The position numbers were made by a program, and so were the translations under genes. 64,000 nucleotides of DNA from Rhizobiaceae bacterium MnEN-MB40S (GTDB lineage Bacteria > Pseudomonadota > Alphaproteobacteria > Rhizobiales > Rhizobiaceae): NCBI GenBank assembly GCA_024343425.1, contig BRLC01000010.1, positions 98,251 to 162,250 of the forward strand. Direction: 5' to 3'. Of the stretch, positions 7,796-17,500 are shown piece after piece; position 1 is the stretch's first letter; each line of letters begins with the position of its first letter. Under the pieces are notes generated by a model. The model searched no databases. It was given only the letters and a program-made list of their open reading frames with translations, and was not told the origin of the DNA.

Positions 7796-8248
7796 TTAAG
7801 CCTTGAAGCTCTTGGCTGCCTTTTCATAGGCGGCCTTGCCTGGCTTGGCGACATCTTCGGCGACCTTGCGCGCGGTGTCCTGGAAGCCCTTGACCTGGTT
7901 GACGGCGCTCTCGGCCTGACTGCGAACGAAGGCAGTCTGCAGTTCAATGAACTCGGCGACCGACTTGACGCCCATCAGCGACTCGAGGTGAGTCAGCGAG
8001 CTGTCGGCGGTTGACCGAACAGAGTCGATGGCCTTGAGACCCATCTCAACGGTTCCGGCCTGGGCGGATTCCAGAGTCTGCTCAACCGTCTTGGTAGCAT
8101 CTTCGGCAGCAGTCTTGAACTTGTCATAAGCTTCCTTCGACTGGCTCATGCCCTTCTCGGTGAATTCGCGATAGGAATCGCCGAACTTGGCGGGATCGAA
8201 AGCGGTGAATGCAAATACGTCTTCAGTGGTGGTTTTTCTGGTAGCCAT
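7796..8248 (-). CDS. Phasin (polyhydroxyalkanoate granule-associated protein)
   Basis: This 150-residue, alanine- and lysine-rich, almost fully helical protein has no signal peptide and matches the phasin family of alphaproteobacteria. Typical features are an EFTEKGMSQSKEAYDKFK helix, a VEMGLKAIDSV amphipathic stretch, and the SLMGVKSVAEFIELQTAFV block, which is the most conserved part. Phasins coat polyhydroxybutyrate granules and control their number and size. The ATG at 8248 is preceded by a GGAGCG ribosome site. The upstream promoter carries TGC-rich boxes like those bound by PhaR-type repressors. It pairs functionally with the acetoacetyl-CoA synthetase gene elsewhere in the window. Confidence 0.9.
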   Translation of the reverse strand: MATRKTTTEDVFAFTAFDPAKFGDSYREFTEKGMSQSKEAYDKFKTAAEDATKTVEQTLESAQAGTVEMGLKAIDSVRSTADSSLTHLESLMGVKSVAEFIELQTAFVRSQAESAVNQVKGFQDTARKVAEDVAKPGKAAYEKAAKSFKA

Positions 8249-8564
8249 TTTGGCGCTCCTTCCTTGGGCCCTCTCAAGAGGCGCCCGGTTTCATTTGCTT
8301 CCGATCCTATATAGGACATCTTTTTGTGCATTGCAACATAATTTTGCGCTGCACAAAATTCCATTAACCCTGTTGGCACTAATTCCGGCTAGAAAGGCCT
8401 CGGAAAGCCGCCTTCATATGGACCGGAACCCTCAAGCGGCCTATTAACAGACTATTAATAATAAAGCAGGCTTCGGAACCGGCGCGCCGGTGGCAGCCTT
8501 AAATATGAATACGCGCAGCAGATCCATGAAGTGGCTGCAGACGAGTTGAAACGCAGGTGAGAGA
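8249..8564. promoter_or_regulatory. Divergent intergenic region with phasin promoter and TGC-rich operator
   Basis: On the minus strand a sigma70-type promoter is visible: TTGCAA (8336-8331), a 17-nt spacer, and TATATA (8313-8308). The inverted pair TTGTGC (8324-8329) and GCACAA (8351-8356), with TTGCAA and TTGCGC between, overlaps the -35 box. PhaR repressors of related bacteria bind TGC-rich sites at phasin promoters, so PhaR control is a reasonable inference. The rest, 8357-8564, is the leader of the PAS kinase gene, which has an AGGTGAGAGA ribosome site; I see no other element there. Confidence 0.5.
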
Positions 8565-11500
8565 ATGCCTTCACGGCAATATCCCTTCATCGACATAGCG
8601 GTTCATGACCGGATCCGGGAAGGCTTCGCCAGCGGCGACGCACAGGTGCTGCTCGCGCAGAACCTGACGGATTTGCTCTGGGTGAACGGCGCCGGCGCTC
8701 ATCTCTTCGGCTACGCCAACCTCTACGACTTTCTGGAAGAGGGCCTTGCCTCGGGATCGGCCACCTTCAGGCAAATTCAAAGCGCGGCCCGATCCGCCGA
8801 TCGCTCCGGCCCGTCGAAACCATACAAGTTTGCAATGCGCATCGGCTCGGGCTTTCGTCGCCCCATGCTTTCGGCCGGCATGGAGCGGATACAGCTTTCC
8901 GGTGGAGAGCCCGCCTATCTGCTGACCTGTTCGCAGGAAAAAGCATCCGATACGCCAGAGGATCGGGCCGGTCACATGATCAGCGGCTTCGAAGACACGG
9001 GCACGCATGCGGCGGTGCTGGATGGAGAGGGGCGAGTCGTCGCCTCTACACAATCATTCCGGCGGCTGGAGATGGACGATGCGACCCGCAAGCGCCTGAT
9101 CGAGGATGTCGCCCGTGATGCCGACAGGCTGGTCAAACACCCGGTGCGCACCGCGCTCGGCTATCTTCCGGCGGCCGTCGCGCGGATCGACGAAGACAAC
9201 GAATTGCACCTGATGTTCGCTGTCGAAATGTCGATCGGCAATCTGGACCCGGCGCCTGAGCCGGAAGTCTCGACTGATATTTCGGAAGCTGAAGGCAACA
9301 TCGACGCCGCGTCGGAAACCGACACGGATACGCCCAGCACGGAGCCGGGCCAGTCCGCTATTGCAGAGCAGACGCAGGGCGGGGTTATTGTCGACCCTGC
9401 TCTGCTTCAGCCTCCGGACACTGCAGAAGAATTAGTAGAAAACAAGTTCGATCCGCCTTTGTCGGAGACGGACGGCGAAGCAGAACCTGTTCTAGACGAA
9501 AGCGCGGAGACCACCGACGAAGGCTCCGAAATTGAGCGTCCCTCGGAAGCGCCCTCAGAACCGGATATTGCCTCGGAAACAGAAGAAGCGGAGATTGTAG
9601 CCGCGGCGGCGGACAGCTTCGTATTCAACCCGTCTAGTCGCCCGGTCCGCTTTCTTTGGAAGATCGACGCGGAAAGACAGTTCACCGAAATATCGCCGGA
9701 ATTCGCCGATGTGGTCGGTCCGAACGCCGCCGATGTCATCGGCCGCAAATTCAGCGATGTCGCGCAGGTCTTCAATATCGACCCAAAGCATGAGATCGTC
9801 GAGTTGCTGCAGCGTCGCGACACCTGGTCAGGCAAGACCGTGTTCTGGCCCGTTCAGGGAACCGAATTGCGCGTGCCGGTGGATCTCGCGGCGTTGCCGA
9901 CCTATTCGCGCGAGCGGGAATTTGACGGTTTCCGCGGTTTCGGCATCGTGCGCTGCGGCGATGCGCGCAACGACCCGGAGCGCATAGGCCTTGCTCTCGC
10001 CGACGACGCCAGGCCCGCAACGACAGCGATCCCGGCGGCGACAACCGACGCGCAACCAGTGTCGGACGCCGGTATTTCGGATGAGGACGCGGACCTCTCC
10101 CCTGAACAAGTCGAGACCGTTGACCGCGATGAACCGACAGACCGGCCCGAATCCGAAAAGGTGATACAACTCGAAGATCGCCGCACCAAGCCGAGGCCCG
10201 GCCTCAGCAATGCCGAGAAAATGGCGTTCCGGCAAATTGCCGAGAAACTCGGGCATGCGGCCGACGACCTTCCAGCTTTCGGCAAGAGAAGCAATTCGGA
10301 TATCGAAGAGCCGACCGATCCGGCGCAGGCCGTCAGCCAGGAAGAACCGGAATCACCGGTCGCCAATGCGGATACGCCCTTTGACGACAGCGACGAGACA
10401 ACGCCGCCGCCGGAAGAAGAACTTCCCGCATTCCCGGCGCCCGAGCCCGCGTCCGGTCGCGAGCTGTTCGCCAACGAACTCGACCGGATCGACGTTCCAA
10501 CGGTCATTCACAATGGATCCAGCATCTATTTCGCCAATGACTCCTTCAAGGCGCTGACGGGTTTCGATGGCGCGGAGGAAGTCAACGCGACGGGCGGACT
10601 TCCCGTCATCCTTGGCCGCGTGGAGGACGATGACGATCTGGACGCCGAAAACGCGGCGATGACGTTGCATACGCTGCACGGCCAGTCCGTCGAGGTCGAT
10701 GCGAAATTGCGATCGGTGATCTGGGAAGGGAAAAAGGCGCTGATGCTGACATTCGTTCCGCTGGCGACCGATGTAGCGCAGCTTCCGGAAGAACCGTCGC
10801 CCGCTGCGGAAGAGGAACAGTACTTTGCCTCGGAGAGCGATCCGGCCGAAGCCCGGAAGGTTGCTGCGCTGGAAGTGGAAGTGAACGAGCTGCGCTCGAT
10901 CCTGGAAACCGCAACCGACGGCGTGGTGCTGCTCGGCCAGGACGGAACGATCCGGTCTCTCAACCGGTCGGCGTCGGCGCTGTTCGACTACGACGAAGAT
11001 GAAATTCGCGGCAAGCCGTTCTCCTATCTGTTCGCGCATGAAAGCCAGCGCGCCGTCCGGGACTATCTCGCGAGCCTCTCCGACCATGGCGTGGCGAGCG
11101 TGCTCAATGACGGCAGGGAGGTTATCGGGCGCGAGGCGTCCGGGCGTTTCCTGCCGCTTTTCATGACCATCGGCCACCTGTCCGGTTCGAACGGTCATTG
11201 CGCCGTCATGCGCGACATCACCCAATGGAAACGGGCCGAAGAGGAATTGAAGAGCGCCAAGCGCGAAGCGGAATCGGCCAGCCTCCACAAATCGGAATTC
11301 CTGGCCCGGGTCAGCCACGAGATCCGAACGCCGCTGAACGCGATCATCGGTTTTTCCGATCTGATGGCCGAACAGCGCTTCGGTCCGATCGGAAGCCCCC
11401 GATACGTGGAATACGCCAACGACATAGGACGTTCCGGCAAGCATGTGCTGGAAATCGTCAATGATCTGCTCGATATCTCCAAGATCGAGGCCGGCGAACA

Positions 11501-11987
11501 GGAACTGGACTTCGCAGCCATCTCGCTCAACCAGACGCTGCTCGACGCCGTGGCGATTTTGCAGCCGCAGGCCAACAGGCAGCGCGTCATCATCCGCACC
11601 AGCCTGTCATCCGCAGTGCCCGATGTCGTCGCCGATCGGCGTTCGATCAAACAAATCGCGATCAATATTCTTTCGAACGCCGTGCGCTTCACGCCGGCCG
11701 GCGGACAGGCAGTCGTCTCGTCGTCCTATGAAAAGGATGGCGGCGTCGTCGTGCGCATTCGCGACACGGGCGTCGGAATGTCGGACCAGCAACTCGCCGA
11801 CGCAATGAAGCCGTTCCGACAGGTCTCGGAAAGCGCGCGCCCGCGCGGAGAAGGCACGGGTCTCGGCCTGCCGCTCGCCAAGGCGATGACCGAGGCCAAC
11901 CGGGCGCAGTTCTCGATGGATTCAAAACCCGGCGCCGGCACCATCGTGGAAATCCGCTTTCCCCCGCAGCGAGTGCTGGCGGAGTAG
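8565..11987 (+). CDS. Multi-PAS sensor histidine kinase (DivJ/PleC/PdhS-like core)
   Basis: This 1140-residue cytoplasmic kinase has no membrane segment. The layout is: an N-terminal PAS-like region (about 20-120); an acidic, low-complexity linker (about 225-340); a PAS region (about 345-455); a second acidic linker (about 460-635); a PAS domain (about 640-740); a third PAS domain (about 775-890) ending in a coiled coil; the dimerisation domain with phospho-acceptor H918 in RVSHEIRTPLNAI; and an ATPase domain with an N box near ILSNAVRF, DTGVGM and GEGTGLGLPL. The core resembles the DivJ/PleC/PdhS/CbrA kinases that act on DivK and the CtrA cell-cycle pathway in rhizobia and Brucella. That assignment is from motif memory. 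No response regulator is adjacent. Confidence 0.85.
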   Translation: MPSRQYPFIDIAVHDRIREGFASGDAQVLLAQNLTDLLWVNGAGAHLFGYANLYDFLEEGLASGSATFRQIQSAARSADRSGPSKPYKFAMRIGSGFRRPMLSAGMERIQLSGGEPAYLLTCSQEKASDTPEDRAGHMISGFEDTGTHAAVLDGEGRVVASTQSFRRLEMDDATRKRLIEDVARDADRLVKHPVRTALGYLPAAVARIDEDNELHLMFAVEMSIGNLDPAPEPEVSTDISEAEGNIDAASETDTDTPSTEPGQSAIAEQTQGGVIVDPALLQPPDTAEELVENKFDPPLSETDGEAEPVLDESAETTDEGSEIERPSEAPSEPDIASETEEAEIVAAAADSFVFNPSSRPVRFLWKIDAERQFTEISPEFADVVGPNAADVIGRKFSDVAQVFNIDPKHEIVELLQRRDTWSGKTVFWPVQGTELRVPVDLAALPTYSREREFDGFRGFGIVRCGDARNDPERIGLALADDARPATTAIPAATTDAQPVSDAGISDEDADLSPEQVETVDRDEPTDRPESEKVIQLEDRRTKPRPGLSNAEKMAFRQIAEKLGHAADDLPAFGKRSNSDIEEPTDPAQAVSQEEPESPVANADTPFDDSDETTPPPEEELPAFPAPEPASGRELFANELDRIDVPTVIHNGSSIYFANDSFKALTGFDGAEEVNATGGLPVILGRVEDDDDLDAENAAMTLHTLHGQSVEVDAKLRSVIWEGKKALMLTFVPLATDVAQLPEEPSPAAEEEQYFASESDPAEARKVAALEVEVNELRSILETATDGVVLLGQDGTIRSLNRSASALFDYDEDEIRGKPFSYLFAHESQRAVRDYLASLSDHGVASVLNDGREVIGREASGRFLPLFMTIGHLSGSNGHCAVMRDITQWKRAEEELKSAKREAESASLHKSEFLARVSHEIRTPLNAIIGFSDLMAEQRFGPIGSPRYVEYANDIGRSGKHVLEIVNDLLDISKIEAGEQELDFAAISLNQTLLDAVAILQPQANRQRVIIRTSLSSAVPDVVADRRSIKQIAINILSNAVRFTPAGGQAVVSSSYEKDGGVVVRIRDTGVGMSDQQLADAMKPFRQVSESARPRGEGTGLGLPLAKAMTEANRAQFSMDSKPGAGTIVEIRFPPQRVLAE

Positions 11988-12063
11988 CACTTCCAACATG
12001 TCTGTTGGGTCGTCTTTGGTTTGCAAAAGGCGAAACGCATTTTCTGCAGCATTGACGAATATT

Positions 12064-12078
12064 ATATAAACCTTATAT
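12064..12078. promoter_or_regulatory. Candidate toxin-antitoxin operator/promoter
   Basis: ATATAA (12064-12069) and TTATAT (12073-12078) form an inverted repeat with a 3-nt spacer, in a short AT-rich island 23 bp before the toxin start codon. This is where HigA-type antitoxins usually bind to repress their operon. Confidence 0.35.
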
Positions 12079-12100
12079 TATAAGCCAAACCTGATAATTG

Positions 12101-12490
12101 ATGAACTGGATTGTTGAATACTCGGACGAGTTCGGACATTGGTGGAACACGCTGGCGGCAAATCAGTAAGACGACACGGCCGCCATGGTCGGACTGCTTG
12201 AAGCACGCGGACCGGCGCTTCCCTTTCCTTACTCTTCCGGCATCGAAGGCTCGAGGCACGATCACATGCGTGAATTACGCATCCAAAGCAGCGGCAAACC
12301 ACTGAGAGTCTTTTATGCATTCGATCCACGCCGGACAGCCATCCTGCTCATCGGAGGCGACAAGACTGGTGATGACCGCTTTTATGAGACATTCACGCCG
12401 GTTGCCGACGCACTTTACGATGTTCATCTCGAAGAGCTTGGAAAAGAGGGGCTGATCAAGTGGGCGGACGCAAACTATTTCGGGAGTTGA
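12101..12490 (+). pseudogene. Gp49/HigB-like type II toxin, interrupted by an in-frame stop
   Basis: Translation from ATG 12101 gives MNWIVEYSDEFGHWWNTLAANQ, then TAA at 12167-12169. The same frame then continues through MVGLLEARGPALPFPYSS, the MRELRIQ block and RVFYAFDPRRTAILLIGG, which are hallmark motifs of Gp49-like (HigB-type) toxins. The full frame of 129 residues has the expected family length and covers both parts, so a single nonsense change splits a normal toxin. Reinitiation at ATG 12185 would give a 101-residue fragment lacking the first strand. The downstream antitoxin is intact and overlaps the 3' end by 31 bp. The toxin is probably inactive, unless the stop is read through or is a sequencing error. 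Confidence 0.75.
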
Positions 12491-12789
12491 CGCAAGATTG
12501 GAGTGAGGAGAGGCGCCTCGGTTTGGAGGAACGCGTCACAACGCTATTGCAGGAGGTTCAGGAGGCGGAATTGTCCGAATTGCGGAAGGCCTTGAAAATC
12601 TCCCAGACGGAACTGGCGACGCTGCTTGGCAAATCGCAGGGCGCCGTCGCCCAACTGGAACAGCGCACTGACATGAAGATCAGCACATTGAGGGAAACGA
12701 TAGAAGCGCTGGGCGGGCGCCTCGAACTGGTTGCGAATTTTCCGTCCGGCAAGATCACGCTTTCCAATCTTGGTCAATCCGCCGAATAG
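12460..12789 (+). CDS. XRE-family antitoxin (HigA-like)
   Basis: This 109-residue DNA-binding protein starts at GTG 12460, inside the end of the toxin gene. The N-terminal region is helical and acidic (WSEERRLGLEERV). The helix-turn-helix follows (SQTELATLLGKSQGAVAQLEQR), then the conserved RTDMKISTLRETIEALGG block of antitoxins paired with Gp49-like toxins. In the family it neutralises the toxin and represses the operon. Here the toxin carries a premature stop, so this may survive as an orphan antitoxin or repressor. Confidence 0.85.
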   Translation: MGGRKLFRELTQDWSEERRLGLEERVTTLLQEVQEAELSELRKALKISQTELATLLGKSQGAVAQLEQRTDMKISTLRETIEALGGRLELVANFPSGKITLSNLGQSAE

Positions 12790-12873
12790 CGGACGGACTT
12801 GCGCTCAAACGCCGATTTGTGGAAGAAGACGCGGAAAGCCGCATCCGGATCCGTTGGCGCAAGATAAAGACAG

Positions 12874-14562
12874 ATGGCTCATTTCCCGTTGACTGCTTCA
12901 CGATCCGCACGCAGCGGCGCAGCCCTGCCGGTTCTTGCGCTCGTCATTTCGATCTTCGTCCTCATTCCCGTCATCGCGCTGTTCGTCATCGCCCTGACCG
13001 GATCGTCACAGGACTGGCCGCACCTTATCCGTTATGTAATTCCGCAGTCGATCTGGACGACGGTTCTCCTGCTCTCGGGCGTCGCGATCCTGTCGGGCTC
13101 GATGGGCATTCTTTCGGCCTGGCTCGTCGTTTCCTGCGATTTCCCGTTTCGCCGGTTGCTTTCCTGGGCGCTTGTCCTGCCGTTTGCCGTTCCGACCTAT
13201 CTCGCCGCTTACGCCTACGTCGAATTCCTCGACTATACGGGCCCCGTTCAAAGCGCAATCCGGGCGATCTTCGGATACACGTCAGGCTCGGAATACAGTT
13301 TCCCGGAGGCGAGATCGCTCTGGGGAGCGGTGATGATCCTCTCCTTCGTGCTCTTTCCCTATGTCTACCTGACCTGCCGGGCCGTTTTCCTGATGCAGGG
13401 CAAAGCGGCTGTCGACGCCGCCCGGACATTGGGCGTCGGGCGGCTGGGCGCCTTCTTTCGCGTCCAATTGCCGATGGCGCGCCCTGCTCTCGCCATCGGA
13501 ATAACGCTCGCGCTCATGGAATCGCTGAACGATATCGGCGCCGTGGAATATCTGGGCGTCAACACGCTTACATTCTCGATCTACGACACGTGGCTCAATC
13601 GCGGCAGTCTGGCCGGCGCCGCCCAGATCGCCTGCGCCATGCTGATCATCGCCTTCGGATGCGTCGTTCTTGAGCGATGGGCGCGCAGACGCCAGCGCTT
13701 CAACGTGACGCGCACAACCGGAGCCGTTTTCGACACGGTTCCGCAAAAATTGTCTGGCCCTGTCGCGTGGGCGGCGACGGTCGCTTGCGCGCTGCCGATT
13801 CTCGCGGGCTTTGGGGTTCCCTTCTATGTTCTTGGCGGCTTCGCTCTGAACAGACTGGAGCAATTTGTTGGCGACCGGCTCTACTCTGCGCTGTTTGACA
13901 GTCTTTACGTCTCCACTGTCACTACGCTCATCACCGTCGTGATGGCTTTCGTCATCGCCTATGCGGCGCGGGTGTCCGGCAGCAGGATCGTCGCCTATAC
14001 CGGCCGCATCGCGTCCTTCGGTTACGCCATTCCCGGAACCGTGCTGGCGCTCGGCGTCCTGATCCCTCTCGCGGGTCTGGACAATCTGATCAATCTCGCC
14101 TCCGAACAGATGTTTGGCGTCAAAGTCGGATTGCTCCTGACGGGATCGGGCGCCGCTATCATCTACGCCTGCAGCATCCGCTTCCTGACCATGGCGGAAG
14201 GTTCGGTGGACGCCGGCTTCCAGAAGCTGTCGCCCAATCTCGATATGGCGGCGCGAACACTCGGGCGCAACCGGAGCCAGACCTTCGTCTCCGTGTTGTT
14301 GCCGATGATGCGCCCCGCGGCGATGACCGCCGCGCTCCTGGTGTTTGTCGACACGATGAAGGAACTCTCGGCGACGCTGCTTCTCAGACCCTTCAACTTC
14401 AACACGCTGGCGACGCTCGTCTATGAGGATGCGTCACGGGCGCGCGTCGAGGACGCCGCGCCGGCGGCGCTGATCATCATGCTCGTGGGCGTCCTTCCCG
14501 TCATCCTGATTTCCAGAACGACGATCCGGCGGCCGTCCGGCGCTCCTCTCTACAGAGGTTGA
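12874..14562 (+). CDS. ABC transporter permease, ferric iron (FbpB/SfuB) type, orphan
   Basis: This 562-residue protein has about 12 transmembrane segments arranged as two fused permease halves, as in FbpB/SfuB ferric-iron permeases. Each half carries an EAA-type loop for the ATPase: DAARTLGVGRLGAFFRVQLP near residue 180 and MAARTLGRNRSQTFVSVLLP near residue 460. The end of each half has the ESLNDIGAVEYLG and DTMKELSATLLLRPFNF motifs typical of this subfamily. No binding protein (FbpA) or ATPase (FbpC) gene is adjacent, so partners must be encoded elsewhere. The ribosome site is weak. The 3' end overlaps the convergent RND gene by 13 bp. Confidence 0.85.
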   Translation: MAHFPLTASRSARSGAALPVLALVISIFVLIPVIALFVIALTGSSQDWPHLIRYVIPQSIWTTVLLLSGVAILSGSMGILSAWLVVSCDFPFRRLLSWALVLPFAVPTYLAAYAYVEFLDYTGPVQSAIRAIFGYTSGSEYSFPEARSLWGAVMILSFVLFPYVYLTCRAVFLMQGKAAVDAARTLGVGRLGAFFRVQLPMARPALAIGITLALMESLNDIGAVEYLGVNTLTFSIYDTWLNRGSLAGAAQIACAMLIIAFGCVVLERWARRRQRFNVTRTTGAVFDTVPQKLSGPVAWAATVACALPILAGFGVPFYVLGGFALNRLEQFVGDRLYSALFDSLYVSTVTTLITVVMAFVIAYAARVSGSRIVAYTGRIASFGYAIPGTVLALGVLIPLAGLDNLINLASEQMFGVKVGLLLTGSGAAIIYACSIRFLTMAEGSVDAGFQKLSPNLDMAARTLGRNRSQTFVSVLLPMMRPAAMTAALLVFVDTMKELSATLLLRPFNFNTLATLVYEDASRARVEDAAPAALIIMLVGVLPVILISRTTIRRPSGAPLYRG

Positions 14563-17500
14563 GCGGTTTCTTCCTTCGCCGCGACCGGGCGATCCTCAGG
14601 CGTCTCGGCGGGCGCGCCGAAATCCTTGCGGGAAATGAAGGTGTAGAACATCGGCACCACAAACAGGGTGAAAGCCGTTCCGACGAGGATACCGGTAAAG
14701 ATCACCAGCCCCATGGAATAACGCGCCGCCGCTCCGGCGCCCTCGGCGGTGATCAGCGGCGCGACGCCAAGCGCCATGGCGGCGGTCGTCATGAGGATCG
14801 GACGCAGGCGCACCTTCGCGGAGGCGACGATCGCCTCGCGACGCGACAGGCCGTTTTCCCGGCGCTGCTGATTGGCGAACTCGACGAGCAGGATCCCGTG
14901 CTTGGTGATCAACCCGACCAGCGTTATGAGGCCCACCTGCGTGTAGATGTTGAGCGTTCCAAGCCCGATATTGAGCGGGATGATTGCTCCGAATATCGAC
15001 AGCGGCACCGACATGAGGATGATGAACGGATCTCGAAAACTTTCAAACTGCGCGGCCAGAACCAGATAGATGATGATTACGGCCAGAACGAAGGCGATGA
15101 GAATCGTGTTGCCTTCCGTCTTCTCCAGACGGGACTGACCCGAATAGTCGATAAAGAAGCCTTCGGGCAGCAGCGGCCGGGCGATATCCTCGATCAACGC
15201 CAAGCCTTCGCCCGTTGTTACGCCCGGAAGCGGCAGGGCTGAAATCGTCGCGGCGTTGAGCTGATTGAACTGCTCGATCGCCGCCGGCGACGCATTCGTC
15301 GAAATCTTGATGACCGCCGACAATGGAACCATGTCGCCGGTGATGCTGCGAACGAAATACTGTCCAACCGCTTCCGGATTGTTACGGTAGCGTTCGGGCA
15401 CCTGCATGATGATGTCGTAGCTGTTGGACTCGCGATCGAACTGCGCTATCGAGCCGCCGCCGACAAGCAGCCCGAGCGTCGTGCCGATATCGCTGATCGG
15501 TAGATTGAGCGAAGCTGCGCGGTCCCTGTCGATCGTGACAGTGACTTCCGGCGCGTCATAGGCAAGCGAGTTCTGGACGACGATGAAGCGCCCGGACGCC
15601 ATCGCCTCCTGCTTGATTTGCTCTGCGACCTCGTAGACCTGGCTCGGATCCCCGATCGACTGGATCACCACGGAAATCGGCAGGCCGCCGCCTGATCCCG
15701 GCAAGGATGGCGGTGAAAAGACCAAAGCCTCGACGCCGGCGACCTTTGACAGCCGCGCCTGGATATCGGCCTGGATCTCCTTTTGCGACCGCTCGCGCTC
15801 GCTCCAGTCCTTGAAGGACCAGACGGCGATCGCGCTGTTGGTTTGTCCGGAAAATCCGACGATCTGGAAGTCCTTGTCGAGTTCGGGAATATCCTTCGTC
15901 AATTCGCGAATCTGGTCGGCGTAGAGGTCGGTGTATTCACTGGTCGCGTAACGCGGCGCGTTGATCAGCGCGAACAGGGCGCCGGCGTCCTCCTCGGGCG
16001 CGAGTTCGCTTGATGTCTTGGTGAACATGAAGACCGTGACGCTGACCAGAGCAATGACGACGAGCAGCGTGACCGGACGATATTTCAGAGACCCGTCGAC
16101 AAGCCGCTCATAGCGCTCGGAGATCCATTCGAAACAGCGGTCGACGAAATTGGCGAACCGGCTCTGCTGTCCGGCTTTCAGCAGACGCGCGCTCATCATC
16201 GGCGTGATCGTCAGGGCGACGACGCCGGAAATGATGACGGCGCCGGCGAGCGTCAAGGCGAACTCCCGGAACAGGGCGCCGGTCAGGCCGCCGGTAAAGG
16301 CAAGCGGCGCGAAAACCGCGGCGAGCGTGATCGTCATGGCGATGACGGCGGAGGAAATCTCCTGCATTCCGGTGAAGGCCGCCTGCATCGGCGACAGACC
16401 TTCCTCGATATGACGGTGGATGTTCTCGACGACCACGATCGCATCGTCGACCACCAGGCCGATCGCCAGCACCATGGCCAGCAACGAAAGCAGGTTGAGC
16501 GAATAATCCATCATCAGGAGAAGGAAACAGACTCCGATGAGAGACAGTGGGATGGTCACCACCGGCATGAGCACCGAACGGAAGGAGCCGAGGAACAGCA
16601 GGATCACCACGATCACGATGATGACGGCTTCGCCAATGGTCTTGAAGACCTCCTCGATCGAAGCGCTGATCGTCTCGGTTGAATCGTAGACAAGGGCGAT
16701 CGACATGCCTTCCGGCAGGCTTGCCTGGATGGCCGGCAATTCTTCAATGACCGCGGACGCCGTATCGAGCGGATTGGCCGCCGGCGTCTGGTAGATGCCG
16801 ACGAAGGTGCCGCCCTGACCGTTGATGTTGACGATGGTGTCCTTGCTTTCGGCGCCCAGTTCGACTTCGGCGACGTCACGCAGCCGCACGACCTTGCCGT
16901 CTTCCGACTTCACCGGCAGTTCGGAGAATGCGTCTTCGGTCTGCAGCGTCGATCTGAGGGTGATGGAATAGGCGACATATTCGTTCTCTGTCTTGCCTGG
17001 CGCGGACAGGAAATTCGACGCATTGATGGCGGCGAGAACTTCGGAAGCCGTGATGCTGTGGGCGGCCAGTTTGACGGGGTCGATCCAGACTCTCATCGTG
17101 TAGTCGGCGGCGCCCAGGATCTGGACGTCGGCGACGCCCCTGACCGTCGACATGCGAGGCTTGATCACGCGCTTTATGTATTCGGTCAGTTGCTCCGATG
17201 TCATGTTCGGATTCTGCATGGACAGATACATCAAGGCGAAGGTCTGACCCGTTCCCTTGACGATCGTGGGGTCCCTGGCGTCCGTCGGCAGATCGCCGCG
17301 CACCTGCTGCACCTTGGAGAGCACTTCCGTCAGGGCAACGTCGGGATTGGAGCCCAGGCGCATGTGGACCGTGACGATGCTTGTCGACAGCAGGCTTTGA
17401 GATGTGACGTAGTCGATGTTTTCCGTTGTTGCGACGGCGGCTGCGACCGGCGCGCTTATGAAACCTTGGACGAGATCGGGGCTCGCGCCCGGATAGACCG

